Positions 13,383 through 21,530 of a DNA stretch of 23,831 bases are shown in pieces (the stretch's first letter is position 1; each line of letters opens with the position of its first letter). The position numbers and the translations under genes were made by a program. The stretch is taken from contig WKLE02006393.1 in the NCBI GenBank assembly GCA_014885115.2, positions 1-23,831 of the forward strand. Direction: 5' to 3'. Below the pieces are notes generated by a model. The model made no database searches, had not been told where the DNA came from, and saw only the letters and a list, made by a program, of their open reading frames with translations. The DNA comes from Asterionellopsis glacialis. Taxonomy: Eukaryota; Bacillariophyta; Plagiogrammaphyceae; Rhaphoneidales; Asterionellopsidaceae.

Positions 13383-14354
13383 TTATTTACTGAGCGAACG
13401 AATATCGTGAAGGAACCCTGATGCACTAGCTAATCCAACCTTTTTGGCAACCATCATGGGAACGAGGGGTGATTTCAAATGATTGATGTTAATCATATCG
13501 GTCTGATTTGGATTGCCTTCTACAGCTTTTAATAGATGGACGTTTAATAAAACTTCATTTTGTACACTTGGTTTGCTTTCTTCCTCTTGTGTGACTGGTC
13601 CTGAAACTGTCCGTGCCACAACCACATACGACCCATCGGGGATGAGCTCATCATCTGTGATTCGTCTTGCATGCATTAAACATATGAATTCCAATGGTTT
13701 GCGTATCAATGGTGCCTTGTTGCTTGACTTTGTTACTTTTGTTTCGCCATTCCCAAATGTACCATTCATGGTATCAATACCTGTTTGCCATGCAACCTTG
13801 TCACTCCGTCCTTGACTATGTTTGTTATATGATTTAACTTTACTGCTGTCCATCAACAATTCAGCTATATGTTTGGGAGACATATTGACCAATCCTTCAC
13901 TCTTGACACAGGGTATGTCATGGCCATAGGCTGTATGGGGTACACTACCAATCCACATCCATACATCTTTTACATTCACTTTCGATCCCTGAGACATTAA
14001 CTTCGCCGTCTTTTTATCTGCCGTCCAAATTGTACCTGTTTTATCTTCCACCAAGGCCAAGGCGTAATTTACCAATTCATCAATAACATGAATTACATTG
14101 GCGGGTTGAGCATCATCCAAGGCAATCCAACGTTCAGCTTCATCTTGTTCTGTGTTGTGTGAAGTTTCTCCTTCTGCTTTTACCACACCATGTTCAGTCA
14201 ATTCTTCACGACTGGAAGCCTTTAATGCATCACTCAATTTTAAGTCACTTGTCCTCAAATAAGCACGTGACACTGATAAATCCGATGTCGTCCTACTTTC
14301 TAACTTGGTATCTTCCAACTGGTTTGCAAGTTGACTTTCTTCGTTTTCCGCCAT
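13383..14354 (-). CDS. START-like (SRPBCC fold) lipid-binding domain protein
   Basis: Intronless, 323 residues, starting at ATG (14354-14352). The first 90 residues are polar and acidic with no signal peptide. From about 90 the pattern fits a START-like domain: an amphipathic opening (VIHVIDELVNYALALV), TGTIWTADKK, a helix-rich centre KHIAELLMDSSKVKSYN, then RKPLEFICLMHARRITD and SYVVVARTVSG as core strands. NEVLLNVHLLKAVEG and INHLKSPLVPMMVAKKVG follow as the last strand and the C-terminal helix. In plant and animal START proteins the equivalent places hold a PxxxRDFV-type strand, a VxxSV strand and a closing helix with Lys. This is recognition at fold level and not a motif identity. Expected role: binding a lipid or other hydrophobic ligand in the cytosol. 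It is divergent from the glycolate oxidase gene, sharing an 835-base promoter region. Confidence 0.62.
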   Translation of the reverse strand: MAENEESQLANQLEDTKLESRTTSDLSVSRAYLRTSDLKLSDALKASSREELTEHGVVKAEGETSHNTEQDEAERWIALDDAQPANVIHVIDELVNYALALVEDKTGTIWTADKKTAKLMSQGSKVNVKDVWMWIGSVPHTAYGHDIPCVKSEGLVNMSPKHIAELLMDSSKVKSYNKHSQGRSDKVAWQTGIDTMNGTFGNGETKVTKSSNKAPLIRKPLEFICLMHARRITDDELIPDGSYVVVARTVSGPVTQEEESKPSVQNEVLLNVHLLKAVEGNPNQTDMININHLKSPLVPMMVAKKVGLASASGFLHDIRSLSK

Positions 14355-14815
14355 GTTTTTTTCTTTAAAAAAGTACGCGATTGAAAAAGTTAACTATATT
14401 GTATGGGCGTCGTTATACAAAGGAGCTCAGTAACTCTAGTGGTTTGTTTGTAACGCTAGATTCACCCACCTCTTAACAGCAGAACAGGGAGAGACAAACG
14501 AAATGCAGTTAATCTAGCTAAAGTGTATAAAACAACGTATTATCATAAGAACCGTGGTTTTGAAGAGTGGGGTGCTGTTGGAGAGATTCTTCAGTTAGAA
14601 AAGCGTGACACAAAATTTTCAAATGTTTGGAGTCCCGAGGAGAATCTCTTGGCGAAGTGAATCTCGAAATTTGAAAATCAAGAGAAGTGTCCCTTGAAAT
14701 AGCTGACATCATGGAACGTTGAGGAGTGATACTTGTTTTAATATCGTCCAGCCGGTGTACGTTACGGGTTTCTAATCTTCAATGGATAAAGTTCTAAATT
14801 CCAAATTCTTGCTGA

Positions 14816-14868
14816 TGACGTAGATTCATGGTCGACGCTTACGTCATTCATACCTCTAGATGACGTCA
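14816..14868 (+). promoter_or_regulatory. Cluster of three TGACGT/ACGTCA (CRE-like) elements
   Basis: TGACGT at 14816-14821, ACGTCA at 14841-14846 and the full palindrome TGACGTCA at 14861-14868. Starts are 25 and 20 bases apart, about 320-375 bases before the glycolate oxidase ATG. A TGACGC follows at 15062-15067. The same hexamers are described as CO2/cAMP-responsive elements bound by bZIP factors in diatom carbonic anhydrase promoters. The assignment here is by sequence identity only. Confidence 0.6.
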
Positions 14869-14936
14869 ACGACGCGTGTAAAGAAATAATATGTTCAATG
14901 TGGGGTGCGGGGGGAGAACGCTATCCCTCTACGGAA

Positions 14937-14948
14937 ACACGTACGTGT
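14937..14948. promoter_or_regulatory. 12-bp perfect palindrome ACACGTACGTGT
   Basis: A perfect palindrome made of two overlapping ACGT cores, 242 bases before the glycolate oxidase ATG. ACGT cores are bZIP and bHLH targets, so it may act with the TGACGT cluster about 70 bases upstream. Chance occurrence cannot be excluded. Confidence 0.35.
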
Positions 14949-15189
14949 CTTAGCCAACCGATGGTGAAGGATCGCGAAAATCGAGAATACTAGGATACGC
15001 TGGTCAATGTGTAGAGAAAGCTTTGGTAACATTATAGCTAACATTCGCTGATCGATTCCCGTGACGCTTTGCTCATTGATATCGTTTGTGCTCTTTCCAG
15101 AAGAGTGTCATTGAAACAACCCCTTTGTGTTGTTGTTGTTGAATTCTGAATTTAGAATAGGTGAAGAGGAATAAAACAAAAGATTCAAG

Positions 15190-16610
15190 ATGGTGATTAA
15201 TCCTCATGCTCTTGGAGTTCACAAGATTTTGAAGCACATTCCTTTGAATGCTGTCTTCGATGCGCCAGCTAAGAGGAGACTAGCAAAGGCAGTCAATATT
15301 GCAGATCTTCGACTTTGTGCCAAAGCACGTGCGCATAAGGTACGTATTCATCCATTGAATGAACCGTCAAAATATCAACGTTTTCTGTAACTAGAAAGTA
15401 GCCTTGTTTCTCTTTCTTTCTCGCTGATTCTCACTCTCTCTTAAATCCGCACACACACACATAGATGGTGTTTGATTATTTGGATGCTGGTGCCGATGAT
15501 GAAATCAGTCTTAGAAGAGGAAAAGATGCCTACTCAGAACTTGAAATGCATTACAAGATTCTTGCTGGTATCAAACCCCCTCTTGATATGTCAACAAAAA
15601 TCTTTGGTTGCGACGTGAAGCTTCCCTTTTTTGGATGCCCTACAGCTGGTAATCGAATGTTCCATTGGGAGGGTGAAACAGCTGCTGCCAAGGCTGCACA
15701 ACATCATGGGACATTGTATGGACTTTCATCCCTTGCAACAACTGGTATTACCGAAATTGGTGATCTACACAAGGGACCTAAAGTATTCCAACTTTATGTT
15801 TGGAAGGATCGTGAACTTGTCAAGGAAGTTTTGGCAAAGGCGAAAGAGGGTGGTTTTGATGCACTTGCATTAACTGTAGACTTTACATGGTATGGTAATC
15901 GTGAGAGAGACATCCGTAATGACTTTTCGATCCCCCCCAAGTATTCAGTTGCTCAAGTTGTTGAGGCCATTAGAAAACCAGCATGGACATATGATTTCCT
16001 ATCACATGATGCCTACACATATGCTTGTATCAATACCAAGGTACCTGCTGATTCCTTGGCAGCCTTTGTGAATAGTCAGCTTTCTCCGGAATTTGATTGG
16101 AAGGATGCTGAATGGCTCCTTGGTGAATGGGGAAGACCCGCTGCCGTCAAGGGTGTTGTACGTCCTGAAGATGCAGTCAAGGCTGTTGAAACTGGATTCT
16201 CCACCATGTGGGTATCAAACCATGGTGCACGTCAACTTGAAACATCGCCTGCCACAATTGATGTCCTACCCTCTATCCGTGAGGCTGTTGGTCCTGATGT
16301 AGAAATCATTATGGATGGTGGTGTCCAACGTGGTACGGATATTGCCAAGGCTATTGCTCTTGGTGCTGATAGTGTTGGTGTAGGCAAACCATACCTCTAT
16401 GGATTGGCTGCTGGTGGTACAGATGGTGTCATCAAGGCTCTTGAAATTTTAAGAGTGGAATTAGATAGAGCTATGGGACTTCTTGGAACTGCAACAGTTG
16501 CTGATTTGAAGAGAGAAGGTCCATCTCTCATCAAAAGGAGAACTCCTAGTGCACGCGATTATCCCGATCGTTATGCTTATGAACGGGGCTACGGTGGTGG
16601 AGTCATCTAA
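15190..16610 (+). CDS. Glycolate oxidase-type FMN-dependent 2-hydroxy acid oxidase
   Basis: Exons 15190-15339 and 15465-16610 join in phase 0 to give 431 residues. The split falls inside the opening of the enzyme: NIADLRLCAKARAHK joins MVFDYLDAGADDE, which aligns with MVYDYYASGAEDQ of plant glycolate oxidase and keeps the active-site Tyr (residue 54). QLYVWKDRE matches the QLYVYKDR segment. The catalytic pair is in SNHGARQLE (His303, Arg306), and DGGVQRGTD with ALGADSVGVGKPYLYGLA forms the FMN phosphate site. Reaction: glycolate or another 2-hydroxy acid to the 2-oxo acid. The likely role is photorespiratory glycolate oxidation. The C-terminus, GYGGGVI, is not a peroxisomal SKL-type signal. 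The first 24 residues have His, Lys and hydrophobic residues but no acid, so a mitochondrial site is possible. Lactate oxidation is the main alternative. An AATAAA overlaps the stop codon at 16610. Confidence 0.92.
15340..15464 (+). other. Intron of the glycolate oxidase gene
   Basis: GTACGT donor at 15340 and an (AC)n stretch before the ATAG acceptor ending at 15464, 125 bases, phase 0. Exon 2 happens to begin with ATG, so a gene finder could wrongly start the protein there. The conserved N-terminal helix encoded by exon 1 argues for the spliced form. Confidence 0.88.
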
Positions 16611-17109
16611 ATAAAACTTTCAACTTTACTAAACTATATAGCATCCTGGTTTTTCCATTTTTGCATACATTTCGCTCTAATTTGGAAAGGTTCTCAGTTT
16701 CCATTGTGAATGTGGACACACGTAGCCTGCCTGTCAATCAGAAAAACGGTCCTTGAATGATGGTGTTCACCGTGAGTTCACAGGATCAAGAAAAAGATAG
16801 GAGAGTGAAGAAGACAGCGTTGAGGAATCTGATGGTTAAGATTCTTTCATAGTAACATGAAACTACAATATATGTAAAATATAGCGAATGTACAACGTGT
16901 CAATTGCATCACGATATCCAGTTCAAGCGGATGCATGTTCTGTAGAGCATTTCGTTTTCACTGTTTCTTGACTCTACGAAAGGCTACGATGCAGTACCCT
17001 GAGCTCCAACAATTGGGCACAAAAACACTTGGATCCACTGCTGGTCAACATGGTTTTAAGTTTTTCTTCCCTTGCTAACTACGTCAGCTTTCAACACCAT
17101 GCGTACCAT
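16611..17109. other. Spacer between convergent genes
   Basis: Shared 3' region of the glycolate oxidase (+) and the TIR-TPR gene (-). I see no open frame of interest, RNA gene or repeat. Confidence 0.5.
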
Positions 17110-19497
17110 TTAAGAGCATACTTTATCTCTTTCCAACTTTGAATCGCGAATCCTTTCGTACGAAGCAGCAGTATCCTTATGATTTTCTCCGAGCACAGTT
17201 TTACGAATGGTAAGAGCTTTAGAATACATCTCTAAAGCTTCATCATATTCACATTTTTCTCGCAATGAATCTCCAATAGCATTATAGTATTTGGCGGTAT
17301 CCTGGTGATTTTCTCCAAACTCTGCTTTTTGAATGGCAAGAGCTTTGCGAAACATGGCCAAAGATTCGTCGTAGTCTCCCTTCCCTTTCAATGCTAAACC
17401 CATGTTATTGTAGTAGATAGTGGCGTTGTCTACACGACTTTCTCCAGAGACAGATTGGTAAATTTCAAGTGCTTTGCGAAACATTTTCAAGGCTTCATCA
17501 TAATCACCTTTGTCTAATGATACTGTACCAATGTTACTGTAGGTTGCAGCAGTACTTTTGTGGGCTTCTCCCAACACAGTTTCTTTGATAGCAAGAGCCT
17601 TGCGAAGCATTACTAATGCATTATCAAGGTCGCCCTTATCCTTCAATATCATACCTATGTTGTTATAACAAGTGGCAGTATCCCAATGGTTTTCTTGATG
17701 GACATTTTTTTCAATAGATAGGCATTTGTAAAACATTTCTAATGCTTTGTCATTGTCGCCGTTTGTTTTCAAAGCAGTGCCAATGTTATTATAGGAAGAT
17801 GCGGTATCCGCGTCATTATGCCCCAAAACTAATTCTTGAATGGAAAGTGCTTTACGAAACATCTCCAAAGCTCCATCATTGTCACCTTTGTGTAGTAAGA
17901 CTAACCCAATACTACTGTAGGATGTAGCAGTGTCTTCGTCATCTTCTCCCAATTCTATCTTATGAATCTCAAGAGCTTTGTTAAACATAGTTAAGGCCTT
18001 GTCATAATCACCTTTTTCGTCATAGACATTACCAATGTTGAGGTAAGAATAGCTGAAATCCAAATGATGTTCTCCCAGAACTGATTTTTGAATGGAAAGA
18101 GCCTTTTGGTGCATGGTCAAGGCATTGGTATAATCGCCCTTCAAAAACAATGATTTACCAATGTTGCTGTAATCAATTGCAATAATCTGATATATATGTT
18201 TTTTTCGGGGAAGAGTATCATAAATGTCAATTGCTTTCTGGAACATTTCGATAGATTCGTCAAGGGCTCCTTGACTCTGTAATACCAAACCAATATAACT
18301 ATAACAAGTGGCAGTATTTCGGTGATCTGCTCCCAACACCTCCTCACATACTTTTCGAGATTTTTGTAACATCGCCAAAGCTTCCTCGTACTCTTCGTGT
18401 CGCCAGAGTAATAATCCGATTTGGTTGCAATAAAAAGCATACGCAGTCTGAGAATCTTTATTTCTTTTGTTATGAACGGTATGCTTCTTTTTATTTGCTT
18501 CGGCTTCTTGAAGAGTCGCAAGTATCCAAGAACGAAGAAACTTGCTCACTTGATCGTGAAGGGCATGGTAGCCTGGTCCATTTTGAACCATATCCAAAAT
18601 TGTCTTACGGTCCGTATCTACAGATGCATTTGCATTTTCAATTCTGGCATTCACGAGAGTATCATAGAGAACTTCCATGTCTGTCACCAGTGCATTAATC
18701 TCCAATTCTTGGGCCTTCTTATGTTCCGGTGGTATGACGACCGAAATTTGACAATGTTTGTCATCCTGTGCTGCTGCTGTGTAAAGTTCGTAGAGACACC
18801 ATACCCGAGTAAGGTATTTGGGTTCCTTCCCTGGTGAGATCATGACCAACATGTGTCCAATTTCTCTAATGCGCTTGTGGAATTCTTCAGCAAATACATT
18901 TGTTCCGACACCCAGCATACCTGATTTAATATTATTGTTTTGCTGCTCAACTACACGATGCTGGTTGATACACAAACAATCCATCCAAATGTAGGTTCGT
19001 TTAGGATTAAGTTTGTGAGAGGTACAATAGTAATCAAGAGTATTGACAATGTCACCAATGGTATAATTCCATGCATAACTTAGCATGTAATTTGCAATTC
19101 CCACATTGTCCTCGCCTTGTACACAATGGACATAGGCTGCACCCATCTTACCATCTACGGGTGAGATGACAGTACGTCCTTTTCCTCGAATGACTCCTCC
19201 AGCATTGGCTCCATATAAATCTTCAATTTCATAGAGATTCGAAGTTTCTTTGAGTCCTGCCTGATGCACTTCTTCCATGAATTGAGTCTTCAGATACTGG
19301 ACACTTACTCCTAGTTTGTCAAGTTTTACACTAGGAGAAACACTCGTGGTAGTGTGACGTCTTGAGGATGCTGATCTTGTGGTTGCGGATGCTATTGTTC
19401 TTACTGTACCCGGAGTTGAAGTAAATGAAGTTGAATCATAACATGGCTTCATCATCGTTGTAGAGGACGAGGATAGAGAAGATTGTGCGCAACCCAT
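17110..19497 (-). CDS. TIR-like domain plus kinesin-light-chain-type TPR protein, predicted N-myristoylated
   Basis: Intronless, 795 residues, ATG at 19497-19495. The protein begins MGCAQS: Gly2 with Ser6 fits the N-myristoylation rule, and Cys3 could be palmitoylated, so membrane anchoring is likely. Residues 7-60 are Ser/Thr-rich. Residues about 115-250 look like a TIR/HET-type fold: YMLSYAW as the first strand, TYIWMDCLCINQ, GHMLVMISP, and RVWCLYELYTA, where Glu237 takes the place of the catalytic Glu in the WCxxEL motif of TIR NADases. A helical linker follows. Residues about 355-785 hold about ten 42-residue TPRs with the kinesin-light-chain pattern (NIGxxLxxKGDYDxALxMFxKALxIxxxVLGExHxDTAxxY). 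Such N-domain plus TPR proteins occur in diatoms, brown algae and dinoflagellates, with function unknown. An immune-type sensor with an enzymatic N-domain is the suggestive reading; a plain scaffold is the alternative. Confidence 0.82.
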   Translation of the reverse strand: MGCAQSSLSSSSTTMMKPCYDSTSFTSTPGTVRTIASATTRSASSRRHTTTSVSPSVKLDKLGVSVQYLKTQFMEEVHQAGLKETSNLYEIEDLYGANAGGVIRGKGRTVISPVDGKMGAAYVHCVQGEDNVGIANYMLSYAWNYTIGDIVNTLDYYCTSHKLNPKRTYIWMDCLCINQHRVVEQQNNNIKSGMLGVGTNVFAEEFHKRIREIGHMLVMISPGKEPKYLTRVWCLYELYTAAAQDDKHCQISVVIPPEHKKAQELEINALVTDMEVLYDTLVNARIENANASVDTDRKTILDMVQNGPGYHALHDQVSKFLRSWILATLQEAEANKKKHTVHNKRNKDSQTAYAFYCNQIGLLLWRHEEYEEALAMLQKSRKVCEEVLGADHRNTATCYSYIGLVLQSQGALDESIEMFQKAIDIYDTLPRKKHIYQIIAIDYSNIGKSLFLKGDYTNALTMHQKALSIQKSVLGEHHLDFSYSYLNIGNVYDEKGDYDKALTMFNKALEIHKIELGEDDEDTATSYSSIGLVLLHKGDNDGALEMFRKALSIQELVLGHNDADTASSYNNIGTALKTNGDNDKALEMFYKCLSIEKNVHQENHWDTATCYNNIGMILKDKGDLDNALVMLRKALAIKETVLGEAHKSTAATYSNIGTVSLDKGDYDEALKMFRKALEIYQSVSGESRVDNATIYYNNMGLALKGKGDYDESLAMFRKALAIQKAEFGENHQDTAKYYNAIGDSLREKCEYDEALEMYSKALTIRKTVLGENHKDTAASYERIRDSKLERDKVCS
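17130..18430 (-). repeat. About ten tandem 126-bp repeats encoding TPRs
   Basis: The TPR part of the gene is built from units of 42 codons (126 bases). Copies share recurring words such as ATGTTTCGAAAAGC-like segments and GGTGATTATGA-type turns on the coding strand, but have diverged and are not identical. One unit (the second) carries a small insertion near KKHIYQ. The array may shrink or expand between strains. Confidence 0.7.
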
Positions 19498-20155
19498 GCT
19501 TTTTTTTTTGTTTTTGTTGTATTTTTCTAAACTTGTTTAATTAGTTTGAATGCTTTCGATTTTTTATGAGAGAAAAGTCAATGGTAAACAAACAATCAAT
19601 TCTTCTTTGTGAATCTTCCTCATTTCACGACCTACTTACACACTAGGTTTCCAAGAAGGACAAAATCTAAAAACAAAAAATGAGAACCGTACGTGTGGTT
19701 AATAGTTACAGTAGAGATTTTTGTTTATGAGAGATGCTTCTTTCTTGTTCCCAAACGATTCGCACGACTATCTGCACGAATCTTGGTCTGCACGACTGAG
19801 ATCTGTGCGTTCGTCTTCTCAAAATAACTTTAACCTCAATCATGAAGTGTTCTGTGGGAAATTTGAGGCAAGTATTTTTCGTCCGTCCGTCATACCGACA
19901 AACAAACGGCTCAGAAGAAACAGACCCACTGAGCCTGAGCGACTCCAAAGAGAGATTTTTTGTGTTGGGGGATGGAGATGACAGCTGACAATAACACATC
20001 ATTGAGATAGACAGTTAGCACTTTCGAACTTAGAAGCACAATATTGATATCCATTGCGACTTACCTAACAACATAATTTTATAACTAAAGAGCTTGTTTA
20101 AAAAGTCGAGAGTTGAGAGAGAGAAATTGTGCAGACAGAGATTCAGCTACAAAAC
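19498..20155. promoter_or_regulatory. Divergent promoter region of TIR-TPR and mL49 genes
   Basis: 658 bases without a supported gene, shared by two genes that start in opposite directions. A GCACGA word occurs three times within 36 bases (19762-19767, 19774-19779, 19790-19795). A long T tract (19500-19509) lies just upstream of the TIR-TPR start, as an A-rich leader on that strand. Confidence 0.5.
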
Positions 20156-21064
20156 ATGTTATCACGTATTGTTGTTTCGTCCCAACCCATGGTGGCATCC
20201 GCAGTAAGAATGGGACCTACTGCGTCTGCGTCCATCATCACTTCGTCTTCTTGGTGGATTGATTTACAAGAAGCGTTACCGTCACAGCAGCAACAGCAAG
20301 CAAAACAGCAACAAATCCGTACAGTCCATTCGGAACGTCAAGTGAAACGTTTGTTTAAAAATCATCCTGCACGTCAACGGGTTGAACAGCGAAAGGGCGT
20401 TGATCGTACACCTCCACCATTAGATCCACCAACATTTCAGCCTATTTTACAACCTCAATTTTTACCCAATGGTTGGTCGCCTCTACCGGACCCTGCCGAA
20501 TTGGGATTGAAAGAACTTCCTCAATATCCATTCCATGTGGCACGGACAGGAAACAAACCAAATAATGCTGTAGGATTCTTACCTGTCTATTCAGACTTTC
20601 GGTACGTCAGTCATGTCTTGTTTGATTTATCGGTTGTCATTGAAATCAATATCAGTTTAGTTATGGATGACCATGACGACGCTGGAGGAAATTGTAATGC
20701 TTGGACCGTGGCTTGTGTGCGGTGGCGTGTACTGTACATGACTCTTTCGATTTTTCTTTTTGTTGCTGTTCACATTAACTGATGAGTTCCCTCTTTTTCC
20801 CCAACTATTTTCTCTATCTTTCTTGAATCAAATTTCACCAATAAATAAAGTTTAAATGGTTACAAGGTGACAACACGTATTAAAAAAATTAGCGGTGATC
20901 GTGATTTATTTTTAAAAGAATTACGATCTGTCTTGAACTTACCTGAACCTCTAAATAAAAATCGACGTGATGATCCTATTCGTATTCGTACTGGTGGTAT
21001 CATTGAAATCAAAGGAAACCATGTACGTCAAGTCAAAAAGTGGTTGGCTGGACTTGGGTTTTAA
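20156..21064 (+). CDS. Mitochondrial large-subunit ribosomal protein mL49 (Img2 family)
   Basis: The first ATG is at 20156; nine upstream in-frame codons start only at a GTG. Exons 20156-20601 and 20851-21064 join to give 219 residues. The splice choice (CG|GTACGT donor at 20602, ATAAAG acceptor ending at 20850, phase 2) is the one that keeps frame and gives PVYSDFRLNGYKVTTRIKKISGD. That matches the mL49 pattern of LPVY, then a Gly-containing turn, then TxIRKIxGD. A nearer AG at 20865-20866 would create an immediate stop. The C-terminus, IRIRTGGIIEIKGNHVRQVKKWLAGLGF, is also typical (IKGxxxxxVKxWLxxLGF). Residues 1-35 are basic and Ser-rich without acids, as expected for mitochondrial import. 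A glutamine-rich segment lies at about 43-54. Role: structural protein of the mitochondrial ribosome. Confidence 0.87.
20602..20850 (+). other. Intron of the mL49 gene
   Basis: GTACGT donor at 20602 and AAG acceptor ending at 20850, 249 bases, phase 2. This is the longest well-supported intron in the window. Its boundaries are inferred from frame continuity and fit to the family. Confidence 0.75.
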
Positions 21065-21530
21065 TGAACGCAACTGCAAGACAAAAAACACAAAACACAA
21101 AACAACCTCAGTATGCATCATGTAGTATACTCACAATAACAACAAGACATTAGCATAAGATAACAACAACATTAAATTTGAGTACGACAATCGTCATCAT
21201 CACAAAACTCTATTTATTGTTTATAAAAATGGTTTTTGAAAGTGCTTGTGAGTCACTCTTGTGTGATATTGTTTCACACGTTGTCATTCTACTTTTTTTT
21301 ATGCGTTACACCATTCCGTAATGTATAACTGTAGCAATGTATGGCAGCGTCTGTTGTCCTTGGATTTTGAACGAGAAATGTCAACATGAGCATCTCAGAA
21401 GTTTCAGTTTTAGATCAAAATGTATGGACTATACTGCTCACTCTTTCTTTTTCACGGGAAACCAATTTACCTGTGCCGTACCAATAGACTAAAGCTGTGA
21501 CTTGTGATATTGTTTTTTAGTATTGTTTTT
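21065..21530. other. Spacer with traces of a second LRR tail
   Basis: No intact gene. CGACAATCGTCATCA at 21185-21199 is repeated exactly at 21559-21573. On the minus strand both encode a D-D-D-C-R tail and both lie about 30 bases from an ACCATT (Thr-Ile) sequence. This suggests a second, more decayed copy of the LRR end. A 13-base word TGTGATATTGTTT also occurs twice (21262-21274 and 21503-21515). Confidence 0.45.

Larger units (their letters stand above)
14355..15189. promoter_or_regulatory. Divergent promoter region of START-like and glycolate oxidase genes
   Basis: No supported gene; a 64-codon minus-strand ATG frame at 14518-14712 has no recognisable content. The region carries the TGACGT-type cluster and the ACGT palindrome listed separately. 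On the glycolate oxidase side the leader ends in GGAATAAAACAAAAGATTCA before the ATG at 15190. Confidence 0.55.

Noticed and set aside
14518..14712. 64-codon ATG frame in the divergent promoter
   Set aside because: Short, no recognisable content, and located where regulatory DNA is expected; it could be an upstream frame but nothing supports translation.
18141..18521. Alternative-frame open reading frames inside the TPR array
   Set aside because: They arise from the 126-bp periodicity of the real gene and have no independent family match.
20865..20866. Acceptor AG right before GTGACAACACG in the mL49 gene
   Set aside because: Joining there to the GTACGT donor creates an immediate stop; the acceptor ending at 20850 keeps frame and fits the family.
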